From Planctomycetota bacterium (GTDB taxonomy: Bacteria > Planctomycetota > UBA1135 > GCA-002748355), in assembly GCA_027021385.1 (NCBI GenBank), contig JALUUL010000049.1:81646-121531 (forward strand): a stretch of DNA of 39,886 nt, written 5' to 3'. The notes beneath the pieces are model-generated. The model saw nothing but the letters and a program-made list of their open reading frames with translations. It ran no database searches and was not told the DNA's origin. Below, piece after piece: positions 8,201 to 17,215 of this stretch. Positions within the stretch are counted from its first letter, which is position 1, and the number at the start of each line of letters is the position of its first letter. Position numbers and translations under genes: made by a program.

Positions 8201-9258
8201 AGACCCTGCTCAATCGACTGTTCATCCTGTTCCTGTTCGCGGCCCTGGTCGTCTCCCTGCTCTGGTTCCAGGGATTCCTCTTCCGGCACGAGGCCCTTCT
8301 CGCCGACATCCAGGCAACACCGGTCGAAGGCCTGAGGACCGCCGGGGTCGAGCGCAAGGAACTCCCGAGGATCCTCGTCTTCCCGGGAACGGTCGAGGCC
8401 GTAGATCCGGTGACGATCGCGCCGCGCGCGATGGCGCGGATCCTCACGGCTCCGCCGCGGGAGAACGACGCGGTCGAAAGGGGGGCGGTCCTCTTCACGA
8501 TGGACGACGCCGAGGCGAGGGCGCGCCTCGCGCAGGCCCGCGCCGCCGAGACCGCCGCCCGCGCGGCGGCTCGCCAGGCATCCCTCGCCCATGAACGGGT
8601 TCGAAGGCTCCATGAGAACAAGGCCGCGACGACCCGGGACCTCGAGGCGGCCGAGGCGGCGGCCGCCGCGGCCGCGGCGGGGGTGGAGCGCGCGGTCCAG
8701 GCGGTGGCCGAGGCGGAGGCCTTCCTCGCCCGCTTCCGCGTCGCCTCCCCCGTCGAGGGGCGCGTGCTCCGGCGACTCCAGACCCTGGGCGATCTCGCGA
8801 TCCCCGGCCGACCCGTCCTCACACTCTACGACCCGTCCAGGCTCAGGCTCGTCGTCGCCGTTCCCGAGGAACTCGCCGGAAACCTGGAGGCAGGCGCAGG
8901 CTTGAAGGCCGACTTCGGGCGTCTCGGGGTCCGAAACCTCCGACTCGAGCGCGTCCTTCCCGAGGGCGACCCCCGCAGCGGGACGTTGACCCTCCACTGC
9001 CGGATCGAGAACCCGGAAGGCCTCCGCCCCGGACGCCTCGGAAGGCTCGCGCTCGAGGTCGGCCGGCGGAAGGTCCTCCTCGTCCCGGCATCCGCGGTCC
9101 GGCGCCTGGGACAGGTCGAATCCGTCCGGATCCTCGCGCCCGAAGGCGATCCCCGCAAGGCGATCCGGGTGAACGTGCGGACCGGGAAACACCACGGCGA
9201 CTCCGTCGAAATCCTCAGCGGTCTTCGCGAAGGCGACACGCTGATCCTCGACCGCTGA
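8197..9258 (+). CDS. RND efflux periplasmic adaptor (HlyD/AcrA family)
   Basis: This 353-residue protein starts at the ATG at 8197, overlapping the channel gene by four bases, with GGGAGG at 8185-8190. One N-terminal membrane segment (about 8-27) anchors it. The membrane-fusion order follows: a lipoyl half ('VFPGTVEAVDPVTIAPRAMA'), a very alanine-rich coiled hairpin at about 105-180, the returning lipoyl half ('RVASPVEGRVLRRLQTLGD') and beta-barrel domains. It would link the inner-membrane pump to the outer-membrane channel. The hairpin is short, as in many RND adaptors. Confidence 0.9.
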   Translation: MKTLLNRLFILFLFAALVVSLLWFQGFLFRHEALLADIQATPVEGLRTAGVERKELPRILVFPGTVEAVDPVTIAPRAMARILTAPPRENDAVERGAVLFTMDDAEARARLAQARAAETAARAAARQASLAHERVRRLHENKAATTRDLEAAEAAAAAAAAGVERAVQAVAEAEAFLARFRVASPVEGRVLRRLQTLGDLAIPGRPVLTLYDPSRLRLVVAVPEELAGNLEAGAGLKADFGRLGVRNLRLERVLPEGDPRSGTLTLHCRIENPEGLRPGRLGRLALEVGRRKVLLVPASAVRRLGQVESVRILAPEGDPRKAIRVNVRTGKHHGDSVEILSGLREGDTLILDR

Positions 9259-9281
9259 CCCGAGACCCACCGGAGGACCCG

Positions 9282-12200
9282 ATGGAAGAGCATGCCCCCT
9301 CAATGCCCGAGGAACCGAAGTCCCTGACTTCGCGCGTCGTCGCCAAGTTCCTCGACTCGAACTTCTCGATCCTGCTGATCCTGCTCGCCCTCGCCCTCGG
9401 GCTCGCGGCCCTGCTCGTGACCCCCAGGGAGGAGGACCCGCAGATCGTCGTTCCGGTCATCGACGTCGCCGTCGAGGCGCCGGGCACGACCGCCGAGGAG
9501 GCGCAGAAGCTCGCGGCCATCCCCCTCGAACGCCTGTTCTGGGAGATCAAGGGGGTCGAGCACGTCTACTCGATGACCTCCCCCGGACGATCGCTCGTGA
9601 CCGTCCGCTTCGAGGTCGGGGAAGACCGGGAGAAGGCGCTCGTCAACGTCTACAACAAGATCCAATCCAACCTGGACCGGGTCCCCCCCCAGGTGTCGCG
9701 CTGGATCGTCAAGCCGGTCGAGATCGACGACGTGCCGATCCTGACCCTGACCCTCTACAGCCGTCTCCGGGGAGAGAGCGAACTCGTCCGGTTCGCGGAC
9801 GAACTCTCGGTCAGGCTCCAGGAGGTCCCCGATTCCTCGAGGATCACGATCCACGGCGGGCACCGGCGGAAGGTGCGCGTCCTCCTGGACCTTCCGTCCC
9901 TGGAAGCCAAGGGCATGACTCCCCTCCAGGTGGCCCGGGCCCTCGGGGCGGCGGATCGGAATCGCAGGGTCGGGACCCTGGTCCGCGACGACTCCGTGAT
10001 GCCCGTCGAGGTCGGCCCCTTCCTGGAATCCGCATCCGAGGCCGCGGAAGTCATCGTGGGCGTGGTCGAGGGCCGACCGGTCCGGGTGCGGGACGTCGCG
10101 CGCGTCGTCGAGGACCCCGGCGATCCCGAGACCTACACCCGCATCCGTTTCGGGCGGGCGGCGCTCGGAGTGACCCGCGGCGATCCGGTGGACGGAGACT
10201 TCCTCGACGGCGAGGGACATCCCGCCGTGACTCTCGCCGTCGCCAAGAGGAAGGGGACGAACGCCGTCGTCGTCGCCGAAGACCTGCTTCGCCGCTTCGA
10301 GGAGATCCGCGACGTCCTCCCCAGCGACGTGCGCGTCCAGGTCACGAGAAACTACGGGGAGACCGCCGACGAGAAGGTCAACGAGCTGATCGGCCACCTC
10401 CTGATCGCCGTCGGCACGATCGTCGTCCTCGTCGGAGCGAGCCTCGGCTGGTCCGCGGCCTTCATCGTCGCTCTCGCCGTGCCTCTGACCTTGGCGGTGA
10501 CCCTCTTCGGGGACCTCGCCGTCGGCTACACGATCAACCGGGTCACCCTCTTCGCCCTGATCCTGAGCCTCGGCCTGCTCGTCGACGATCCGATCGTCGA
10601 CGTGGAGAACATCCACCGGCATCTCGCCAGGGGCGGACTCCCGGCCAGGCTCGCGACCCTGATCGCCGTCGACGAGGTGCGTCCTCCGACGATCCTCGCG
10701 ACCTTCACGGTCATCGTCTCCTTCCTGCCGATGTTCTTCGTCACCGGGATGATGGGGCCCTACATGCGCCCGATGCCGTTCAACGTGCCCGCGGCGATGC
10801 TCCTCTCCCTCATCATCGCCTTCACCGTCACTCCCTGGGCGGCCTTCCACCTGCTGCGGAAACACGCGGGAAAACACGCGGACAGCGAACACGGCCTCGA
10901 GGAGGGCTTCCTCCTCCGCGGATACCGCGCGATCGCCACGCTCCTCTTCCGGAAACCCGTCGCGGGCCTCGGATTCCTCTTCCTCGTCCTCCTCGCCTTC
11001 GGCGGGTCGGTGTGGCTCGCGGTCGGAGGGAAGGTCCCGATGAAGATGCTCCCCTTCGACAACAAGAGCGAGTTCCAGATCGTCGTCGACGCCCCGGAGG
11101 GATGGAGCCTCGAGAGGACCGACCGTCTCGTCCGCGATCTCGCCGCGGCCGCGGCGGAAATCCCCGAATGCACCGACGTGGAGAGCTACGTCGGCCACGC
11201 CTCTCCCCACGACTTCAACGGCCTGGTCCGCCACTACTTCCTGAGAAGGGGACCCAGCGTCGCCGATCTGAGGATCAACCTCCTGCCCCGTCATCAACGC
11301 GCGAGGCAGAGCCATGAGATCGTCCTCGCCTCCCGTCCCGTCTTCGAGGAGATCGCGCGGAAACACGGGGCCGCGATCAAGATCGTCGAGACCCCGCCGG
11401 GGCCGCCCGTGCTCGCCGGCGTCGTGGCCGAGGTCTACGGCCCCGAGGACGCGACCCCCGCGGACATCCAGGCCTTCGCGGAAAACGTGCGCCGGCGCTT
11501 CGAAAAGATCGACTACCTGCACGACGTCGACACGATGGTCGAGGCCGATCGGCGGAAGCTCCGCTGGGTCGTGGATCGCGACAAGGCGGCGATGCGGGGG
11601 ATCGACACCGGCAGGATCGTCCAGGCCCTGGGCCTCGTCTCGAGCGGAATGCAGGTCGGAGCGATCCACGCACCCGGAGAACGACTCGCCCTCCCCCTCG
11701 AGATCGGCGTCGAACGGGCGGACCGGTCGACGAAGGAGGACCTGAGCCGCACGAGCCTCCTGACGCGCGCGGGAACCCGCGTCCCCCTGGCCGAACTCGT
11801 CCGTCCGGTCACCGAGCCCGAGGGCAAGACCCTCTTCCGCAAGGACCTCAGGGATGTGCAGTACGTCCTCGCCGAACCCGTGGGCAAGAGCCCGGTGGAC
11901 GCCGTCTTCGCCCTTCAGGACGACCTGGCCGCCGATCCCCCTCCGGAAGGCTTCGAGGTCGAGTTCGCAGGCGAGGGCGAATGGCAGGTCACGGTCGACG
12001 TCTTCCGGGACCTCGGGTTGGCCTTCGCGGGCGCCCTCGCGGGGATCTACATCCTCCTCGTCGCCCAGATCGGCTCCTTCGCGGTGTCCGGCCTCATCAT
12101 GCTCGCGATCCCGTTGACGATGATCGGGATCTTCCCGGGGTTCTGGCTCCTCAACAGCACCCTGACGAGTCCGGTCGGGGCCTTCGCGAATCCGATCTTC

Positions 12201-12521
12201 TTCACGGCCACGGGAATGATCGGCATGATCGCGCTCGCCGGCATCGTCGTCCGCAACTCGATCATCCTGATCGATTTCGTCCACCACCACGAGGCGAAAG
12301 GGATGTCCACGGTGGAGGCCTGCATCGAGGCGGGAGTCATCCGGCTCCGCCCGATCCTCCTGACCGCGGGGGCGGCCGTTCTCGGAGCCTGGGTCATCGT
12401 GTTCGACCCGATCTTCTCGGGGCTCGCCTGGTCCTTCGTCTTCGGGATCCTCGCGAGCACGGCCTTCACGGTCTTCGTGATCCCCTTGGCCTATATCCAC
12501 ACGAGACCGAAGCGGGCCTGA
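9282..12521 (+). CDS. RND-family efflux pump, inner-membrane permease
   Basis: This 1079-residue protein has the length and two-fold plan of AcrB-type proton-driven pumps. It has TM1 near 25-45 ('ILLILLALALGLAALL'), a first large periplasmic loop from about 46, TM2-TM6 at about 370-520, a hydrophobic cytoplasmic crossover, TM7 near 555, the second loop, and TM8-TM12 from about 910. TM4 carries the proton-relay type acidic pair in 'GLLVDDPIVDVEN' (Asp435, Asp436). 'VTPREEDPQI' after TM1 is typical of a broadly distributed HAE-type branch rather than the CzcA metal branch. The gene starts at 9282 with GGAGGA upstream, 23 bases after the adaptor, and is the last gene of the operon. Substrate unknown. 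Confidence 0.93.
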   Translation: MEEHAPSMPEEPKSLTSRVVAKFLDSNFSILLILLALALGLAALLVTPREEDPQIVVPVIDVAVEAPGTTAEEAQKLAAIPLERLFWEIKGVEHVYSMTSPGRSLVTVRFEVGEDREKALVNVYNKIQSNLDRVPPQVSRWIVKPVEIDDVPILTLTLYSRLRGESELVRFADELSVRLQEVPDSSRITIHGGHRRKVRVLLDLPSLEAKGMTPLQVARALGAADRNRRVGTLVRDDSVMPVEVGPFLESASEAAEVIVGVVEGRPVRVRDVARVVEDPGDPETYTRIRFGRAALGVTRGDPVDGDFLDGEGHPAVTLAVAKRKGTNAVVVAEDLLRRFEEIRDVLPSDVRVQVTRNYGETADEKVNELIGHLLIAVGTIVVLVGASLGWSAAFIVALAVPLTLAVTLFGDLAVGYTINRVTLFALILSLGLLVDDPIVDVENIHRHLARGGLPARLATLIAVDEVRPPTILATFTVIVSFLPMFFVTGMMGPYMRPMPFNVPAAMLLSLIIAFTVTPWAAFHLLRKHAGKHADSEHGLEEGFLLRGYRAIATLLFRKPVAGLGFLFLVLLAFGGSVWLAVGGKVPMKMLPFDNKSEFQIVVDAPEGWSLERTDRLVRDLAAAAAEIPECTDVESYVGHASPHDFNGLVRHYFLRRGPSVADLRINLLPRHQRARQSHEIVLASRPVFEEIARKHGAAIKIVETPPGPPVLAGVVAEVYGPEDATPADIQAFAENVRRRFEKIDYLHDVDTMVEADRRKLRWVVDRDKAAMRGIDTGRIVQALGLVSSGMQVGAIHAPGERLALPLEIGVERADRSTKEDLSRTSLLTRAGTRVPLAELVRPVTEPEGKTLFRKDLRDVQYVLAEPVGKSPVDAVFALQDDLAADPPPEGFEVEFAGEGEWQVTVDVFRDLGLAFAGALAGIYILLVAQIGSFAVSGLIMLAIPLTMIGIFPGFWLLNSTLTSPVGAFANPIFFTATGMIGMIALAGIVVRNSIILIDFVHHHEAKGMSTVEACIEAGVIRLRPILLTAGAAVLGAWVIVFDPIFSGLAWSFVFGILASTAFTVFVIPLAYIHTRPKRA

Positions 12522-12542
12522 TTCCCTCCGGTAGTGCATTGC

Positions 12543-12567
12543 GCGGCGGGCCTCCCCCGCCCGCCGC
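12543..12567 (+). terminator. GC-rich hairpin after the RND operon
   Basis: Perfect 9-bp inverted repeat GCGGCGGGC / GCCCGCCGC with a 7-base loop, 21 bases after the pump stop codon. No U-tract follows, so it is either a non-canonical terminator or an mRNA-stabilising 3' stem. Confidence 0.5.
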
Positions 12568-12602
12568 TCCGTCCGAACCGAGACCCCCGCCTCCTCGAAA
12601 CG

Positions 12603-13448
12603 ATGAAACGCGAACCCCCGAAGATCGGCGACCTGGAAATCCCCGTCCTCGGACAGGGCACCTGGCGCATGGGAGAGGACCCCGCGAAGCGGACCGCTGA
12701 GGTCGCCGCCCTCCGCGAGGGGATCGACCTCGGAATGACCTTGATCGACACGGCGGAGATGTACGCGGAGGGAGGCGCCGAGGAGGTCGTCGGCGAGGCC
12801 TGCGAGGGCCGCAGGGACGAGGTCTTCCTCGTGACCAAGGTCCTCCCCGCGAACGCGAGCCGCCAAGGGACCATCCGAGCCTGCCGGCGGAGCCTGAAGC
12901 GACTGCGGACCGGACGGATCGACCTCTACCTCCTCCACTGGGCCGGGCCCCACCCCCTCGAGGAGACCTTCGAGGCCTTCGCCCTCCTTCAGGAACGGGG
13001 CGAGATCGGCGCCTACGGGGTCAGCAACTTCGACCCCCGGGCCATGCGGGAGGCCCTGGACCTCGCGGAATCGATGTCCCTCGCCCCTCCGGCCGCGAAC
13101 CAGATCCTCTACAACCTTCGAAGAAGGGGACCGGAGAGGAGTCTTCTCCCCCTTTGCAGGGAACGGGGCGTCACCGTCATGGCCTACAGCCCCTTCGACC
13201 AGGGCGGACTCCCGACGGAGGGGCCTCTGAGGGAGATCGCCTCCAAGCATCGAACGAGTCCGGAAACCTGCGCCCTGGCATGGATCCTCGGCAGGGAAGG
13301 CGTCGTCACGATTCCCAAATCCTCCAACCCCGCCCACGTCCGAGCGAACGCGGAGGCCCTGGACCTCCGCCTCGACGAGGAGGATCTCGCCCTTCTCGAT
13401 CGGGCCTTCCCGATCCCCGAGGCCGAGGAGCCCCTCGAATGGAACTGA
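12603..13448 (+). CDS. Aldo/keto reductase
   Basis: This 281-residue protein is an (alpha/beta)8 NADPH-dependent oxidoreductase. The family tetrad is in place: Asp49 and Tyr54 ('IDTAEMYAEG'), Lys79 ('LVTKV') and His112 ('YLLHWAG'). 'GAYGVSNFD' and 'ITIPKSSNP'-like 'VVTIPKSSNPAHV' near the C-terminus are the usual NADPH and closing motifs. Length is normal for the 2,5-diketo-gluconate-reductase-like group. The start at 12603 gives the family-normal N-terminus; no strong ribosome site is seen. It lies downstream of the efflux operon but is separated from it by a hairpin, so it is probably a separate unit. The natural substrate cannot be told. Confidence 0.9.
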   Translation: MKREPPKIGDLEIPVLGQGTWRMGEDPAKRTAEVAALREGIDLGMTLIDTAEMYAEGGAEEVVGEACEGRRDEVFLVTKVLPANASRQGTIRACRRSLKRLRTGRIDLYLLHWAGPHPLEETFEAFALLQERGEIGAYGVSNFDPRAMREALDLAESMSLAPPAANQILYNLRRRGPERSLLPLCRERGVTVMAYSPFDQGGLPTEGPLREIASKHRTSPETCALAWILGREGVVTIPKSSNPAHVRANAEALDLRLDEEDLALLDRAFPIPEAEEPLEWN

Positions 13449-13515
13449 AGGCCCCTCGATTTCCCGGCCTGCTCCGGGGCGATCCGCGGTGGCCCGGGGT
13501 AGCATCCCCGCCGTC

Positions 13516-14625
13516 ATGGACATCCCCCAGCTGGACCTGTCGCGGCAATACGAAGAGATCGGCCCCGAACTCGAGGAGGCGGCCCTCAGGGTCATGCGCT
13601 CGGGCCGCTACATCCTCGGCCCGGAGGTCGAGGCCTTCGAGGAGGAGGCCGCCTCCTGGATCGGAAGCGGGTTCGCGATCGGCCTCTCCTCGGGGACCGA
13701 CGCCCTCCTCGCCGCCCTCATGGCCCTCGAGGTCGGGCCGGAGGACGAGGTCGTCGTTCCGACCTACAGCTTCTTCGCGACGGCGGGTTGCGTCGCCCGC
13801 CTCGGCGCGCGGCCGGTCTTCGTCGATGTCGGGGACGAGGATCTCTGCATGGCTCCCGATCAGGTCGCCCGGGCCCTGACGGAACGGACGAAGGCCGTGA
13901 TCTGCGTCCATCTCTTCGGACGCTGCGCGGACACCCGGACGCTCCGGAAACTCTGCGATACGGCGGGCATTCCGCTGGTCGAGGACGCGGCCCAGGCGAT
14001 CGGCGCCAGGGACGGGGGAAGGCCCGCCGGAACCCTCGGTCGACTCGCCTGCTTCTCCTTCTTCCCGTCCAAGAACCTCGGCGCCCTCGGCGACGGGGGC
14101 ATGGTGACGACCGACGACCCGGACCTGGCCCGCAGGATCCGGAGACTGCGCAACCACGGCCAGGAAACCGCCTACGAACACCTGGAGGTCGGGGGGAACT
14201 TCCGTCTCGACGCCCTGCAGGCCGCCTTCCTCCGCGTCAAGCTTGGGCGCCTCGAGGACTGGATCGAGGGGCGGCGGCGCGCGGCCGAGAGGTACCGGAG
14301 CCTCTTCTCCGCGGAGGGTCTCGACGGCCTCCTCCGCGCTCCAAGGGACGAACCCGACCGGCATGTCTACCACCAGTTCGTCGTCCGGGTTCCGGCGGAC
14401 CGGCGGGATCCCTGCCTCGAAGCCCTCCGCGAAGCCGGGATCGGTCACAACGTCTACTACCGCGTTCCCTTCCACCGGCAGCCCTGCTTCGGGCCGGTTC
14501 CCGGGAACTTCGAAGTCGCGGACCGCGCGAGCCTCGAATCGATCGCCCTGCCGATCTTCCCGGAGCTCCGGGAGGAGGAACAGGTCCACATCGCCCGCAC
14601 CCTGGCCCGGGCCCTCGGGGCCTGA
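13516..14625 (+). CDS. DegT/DnrJ/EryC1/StrS-family PLP sugar aminotransferase
   Basis: This 369-residue protein belongs to the PLP-dependent sugar aminotransferases. It has 'IPQLDLSRQYEEI' at the N-terminus, 'GLSSGTDALLAAL' (phosphate binding), 'TYSFFATAG', 'VEDAAQAIGA' (the Asp that contacts the PLP nitrogen) and 'FSFFPSKNLGALGDGG' with the Schiff-base Lys186. Such enzymes aminate a nucleotide-linked keto-sugar for surface polysaccharide or glycan decoration. The start at 13516 is the family start. TAGCAT lies ten bases upstream and no Shine-Dalgarno sequence is clear. No other nucleotide-sugar genes are next to it, but glycosyltransferases occur 3-6 kb downstream. Confidence 0.92.
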   Translation: MDIPQLDLSRQYEEIGPELEEAALRVMRSGRYILGPEVEAFEEEAASWIGSGFAIGLSSGTDALLAALMALEVGPEDEVVVPTYSFFATAGCVARLGARPVFVDVGDEDLCMAPDQVARALTERTKAVICVHLFGRCADTRTLRKLCDTAGIPLVEDAAQAIGARDGGRPAGTLGRLACFSFFPSKNLGALGDGGMVTTDDPDLARRIRRLRNHGQETAYEHLEVGGNFRLDALQAAFLRVKLGRLEDWIEGRRRAAERYRSLFSAEGLDGLLRAPRDEPDRHVYHQFVVRVPADRRDPCLEALREAGIGHNVYYRVPFHRQPCFGPVPGNFEVADRASLESIALPIFPELREEEQVHIARTLARALGA

Positions 14626-14652
14626 ACCCTCCGCCTCCTTTTCGCCCGGACT

Positions 14653-15546
14653 TCAGGGCTTGGCGAACAACAGGTAGGCGAGGACGAAGGGTTCGAAGGT
14701 CTCCCCCGGTCCCGGACGGACCCCCTCGGGGGGCTCCATCCCCCGCCTGAGGAGGAAGGCGAGGGCCGGCCGTTTCCCCCAGGTGATCGTGCACAGGATC
14801 GCCCGGCGGTCGGCGTGGTCGACCGAAACGAGGACGGCTTCGGGAAGGGGCTGCTTCGCCCACTCCTCGAGCCATTCGGCCCGACTCCAGGCCCGGCCCC
14901 CGGGAAGGGGATCCACGGCCCGGAAGAAGGGATGGAAGGCTTCCGCGAGGGAGGGGAAGGCCGGGCGGCCTTCCGGACCCCGCGCCTGCGGGGAGGACCC
15001 CTCCTCCGCCCCCGATCCGCTCCCCGCCTTTAGGAGGCGGGCGCGAAGGGAGGCCAGGGCCTCGAAGTAATCCATCGCCTCGCCCCGGGCCGCGTGGCTG
15101 ACTCGTCCCCTCGCCCCGCGAAGCGGTTCGACGATCGAGGCCAGGAGGTCCGTCTGGACCGCGATCAAACGAGCGAGCCGCTCGTCGACCAGCCGGCGCG
15201 GGGCGGCCCGTTCTCCTACCTCCTCCCCGAGGCCGCGCCCGTCCCCCTCGAGGAGGCCGACCGACCCGAGGACGAAGAGCCCCGCGAGGCAGAACAAGGT
15301 GACCAGCCAAAGGGCCCGCCGGCTCGGCAGGCGCGTACCCCCCTCCCGCGGCCTCCTCCGCAGGGCGTCCCCCTTCAACCCGGTCGCGGCCTGCCAGGAG
15401 AGGCGAAAAGTCTCCGCGCAGGCCTCGCATTCATGGAGATGCTGGGCCAGAGCCCTCCGCTCGGGGCCGTCGAGATCCCCGGCGATGTAGGGCGAGAACA
15501 GATTCTCGAAATAGCGGCAGCGCTCGACCCGATCTTCCGCCTCCAT
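14653..15546 (-). CDS. Zinc-finger (zf-HC2) anti-sigma-like membrane protein
   Basis: This 297-residue protein, from the ATG at 15546, begins with an anti-sigma zinc-finger pattern: an early Cys ('VERCRYFENL') followed by 'LAQHLHECEACAETF', that is HxxxCxxC. A single membrane helix follows ('ALWLVTLFCLAGLFVLGSVG') at about 80-100, then an extracytoplasmic part of some 190 residues with no recognised domain. This is the plan of membrane anti-sigma factors that hold ECF sigma factors. No sigma factor gene is in the window, so the partner is unknown and the anti-sigma role is inferred. A start further upstream (15672) would add an arginine-rich stretch without hydrophobicity. Confidence 0.7.
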   Translation of the reverse strand: MEAEDRVERCRYFENLFSPYIAGDLDGPERRALAQHLHECEACAETFRLSWQAATGLKGDALRRRPREGGTRLPSRRALWLVTLFCLAGLFVLGSVGLLEGDGRGLGEEVGERAAPRRLVDERLARLIAVQTDLLASIVEPLRGARGRVSHAARGEAMDYFEALASLRARLLKAGSGSGAEEGSSPQARGPEGRPAFPSLAEAFHPFFRAVDPLPGGRAWSRAEWLEEWAKQPLPEAVLVSVDHADRRAILCTITWGKRPALAFLLRRGMEPPEGVRPGPGETFEPFVLAYLLFAKP

Positions 15547-15635
15547 GTCCCTGGGATCGGCAGGTACGAGGCCCCCGCTGAAGAATCGGCTCCGGGAGCC
15601 GGCGGGCCGGAAGGATGGATCGGGAAAGGCTCCCC

Positions 15636-15959
15636 TCAGACGGGGCCGGCGGCGGAGCGGCTCAGGCGGCAAGCGCGGCGGAGCCAGAGCATCGCCCGCT
15701 CGACCTCCCGGGGGGTCAGCACGGGAATCTGGACGAATTCGCGCCCGTCATCGCTCATCGAGCCCTTGATGCGCTTGGCGTCCTTGATCTTGAGAGCCTC
15801 GGCCACCTGGGGCGGCGCCAGCTTCACGACGACGCCCTTGCGGCCCAGATACGCGAAGACCTGCCCCCGGACGAAGAAGGACTCCTTGCGGTTCCATTTC
15901 TCCCGGGTCACGTCTTTCCAAGCCTCGAGACGTTCTGCAATCGTGGTCAGCGGATCCAT
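15636..15959 (-). CDS. Small protein, possibly MmcQ/YjbR-like
   Basis: This 107-residue protein (ATG at 15959; an ATG four codons upstream at 15971 overlaps a TACAAT hexamer). It reads 'TREKWNRKESFFVRGQVFAY' and 'GRKGVVVKLAPPQVAEAL', then 'GREFVQIPVLTPREVERAML'. The order 'charged helix, xVRGKxFA, xxLxLKL, P-x-xExxxAM' resembles the MmcQ/YjbR or TfoX-N fold, but I am not certain. It is soluble with no signal. It sits between proline dehydrogenase (93 bases upstream) and the zinc-finger protein on the same strand. Function unknown. Confidence 0.6.
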   Translation of the reverse strand: MDPLTTIAERLEAWKDVTREKWNRKESFFVRGQVFAYLGRKGVVVKLAPPQVAEALKIKDAKRIKGSMSDDGREFVQIPVLTPREVERAMLWLRRACRLSRSAAGPV

Positions 15960-16052
15960 TGGGCGAAACATTGTAACGCCGAGCTTCCCGAATGGAAGCC
16001 GCGTCCGGCGGATCTCCCCCGATTCCGGCCGAATTCGGATTCCATGGCCCGC

Positions 16053-17009
16053 TCAGCGCCTCCCGGTCAGGACTCGACCCAGATTCCGGGCCACGGCGCC
16101 GGCCATCGAGGGGTTCTCCTCGAGGCGCCGCCGGCAGTAGGCGAGGGCGTGGGCCCAGGAGGTCGCGAAGGGCACATAGAGCCGGACCCGGACGGGTCCC
16201 CCGGCCCCGACCCGGCCTTCGACCAGCTTCCGCTGGAACGAGGCCCTCGGAACCCCGTAGAGCATCTGGATCTCGTAACGGTCGGAACCGGCCCCGGTTC
16301 CGGGGACGACCTCCTCCAGGAAACGCCGGATGCAGGCCTCGTCGTGGGTCGCGAACTCGACGTAGTGGCCCCGTTCGAGCAGGGTCCGGGCGAAGGAGAG
16401 CATCCGCTCCTTCATCAACCGCTTGTCCCCCGTCGCGACCTCCTCGGGCTCGAGGTAGATCCCGATGACGAGTCGCACGCGGAGCCCCTCGGGCAGGGCT
16501 TCGATGTCCCCCGCAGTCCGGTGGAGCCTCGTCTGCAGGACTCCACCGACATTTCGATACCCCTCCTCCCGGAGCCGCCGGAGGAGGTCGAGGGTCCAAT
16601 CCGTCCAGTGCCGGTCCTCCATGTCGATCGTGAGATCGACCCCGCGGTCCTTCGCGAGGCCGGCGATCTCCCGGATCGCCCCCTCGCTCCCCGCCGCGTC
16701 GGCCCCAGGGCTTCCGTCCAAGGGCCTCGAGGTGTAGGAGGAGGGCTTGAGGGAGATCGTCGGCCTCGAGGGCCCCTCGGGACATCCCCCGCAGGCCTCG
16801 ACCATGTCCCGGTAGACCGTCCGGACGGCCGCGATCTCGGACTCGTTCCGGATCCCCTCCCAGAGCAGGTCCAGCGTCGTTTCGAGGCGCCGCTCCTCCC
16901 AGAGACGCCGGGCGACCTCCATCCCCCGGTCCAGGGAATCCCCGGCCACGTAAGGGCCGGCGAAGACGCGGACGAGCCAATCGGGGAGGAATCGGACGGG
17001 AAACGTCAA
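16053..17009 (-). CDS. Proline dehydrogenase (monofunctional)
   Basis: This 318-residue FAD enzyme oxidises L-proline to pyrroline-5-carboxylate. The proline-dehydrogenase barrel motifs are present in order: 'ISLKPSSY', 'TIDMEDRHW', 'VGGVLQTRLHRT', 'RLVIGIYLEP' (where 'K/R-GAY-EP' is the family form), 'VEFATHDE', 'YEIQMLYGV', and the substrate-binding tail 'YVPFATSWAHAL..CRRRLEENP'. The start is TTG at 17009, with GGAGAAGGT a few bases upstream and no better ATG. The second enzyme of the pathway (P5C dehydrogenase) is not in the window, so this is the stand-alone type. A long hairpin lies directly upstream of its ribosome site. Confidence 0.9.
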   Translation of the reverse strand: MTFPVRFLPDWLVRVFAGPYVAGDSLDRGMEVARRLWEERRLETTLDLLWEGIRNESEIAAVRTVYRDMVEACGGCPEGPSRPTISLKPSSYTSRPLDGSPGADAAGSEGAIREIAGLAKDRGVDLTIDMEDRHWTDWTLDLLRRLREEGYRNVGGVLQTRLHRTAGDIEALPEGLRVRLVIGIYLEPEEVATGDKRLMKERMLSFARTLLERGHYVEFATHDEACIRRFLEEVVPGTGAGSDRYEIQMLYGVPRASFQRKLVEGRVGAGGPVRVRLYVPFATSWAHALAYCRRRLEENPSMAGAVARNLGRVLTGRR

Positions 17010-17022
17010 GGCGGACCTTCTC

Positions 17023-17072
17023 CGGGAAGCCTGAGGACCCGCGGCGGAGGAGCCGGGGCCTCAGGCTTCCCG
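17023..17072 (-). promoter_or_regulatory. 14-bp hairpin abutting the ribosome site of proline dehydrogenase
   Basis: Perfect 14-bp inverted repeat, CGGGAAGCCTGAGG (17023-17036) against CCTCAGGCTTCCCG (17059-17072). After one mismatch it can extend by CCC/GGG plus one more pair. On the minus strand it ends exactly where the GGAGAAGG ribosome site begins, 13 bases before the TTG start. It could be an RNA switch, an attenuator or a protein-binding dyad. It is far longer than other chance dyads in this window. Confidence 0.5.
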
Positions 17073-17215
17073 ACGAACTCCCGCGCTGCGGAACGAGGGG
17101 GCAGAGCCTACAATCCGGGCCTTTCCGGACAATAAAACGGAACGGACGAGGGTTCCGACTCCCGGCGGCAGAGGGTCGCAGGGGGCGTTCCCGGCTTCCC
17201 TCCAGGAGTGGCGAC

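Noticed and set aside
9300-13595. A 1431-residue open frame on the minus strand opposite the RND pump and reductase genes
   Set aside because: It mirrors the codon periodicity of well-identified plus-strand genes, is rich in Asp, Glu, Arg and Gly without any fold, and has no start context. High third-position GC opens such antisense frames.
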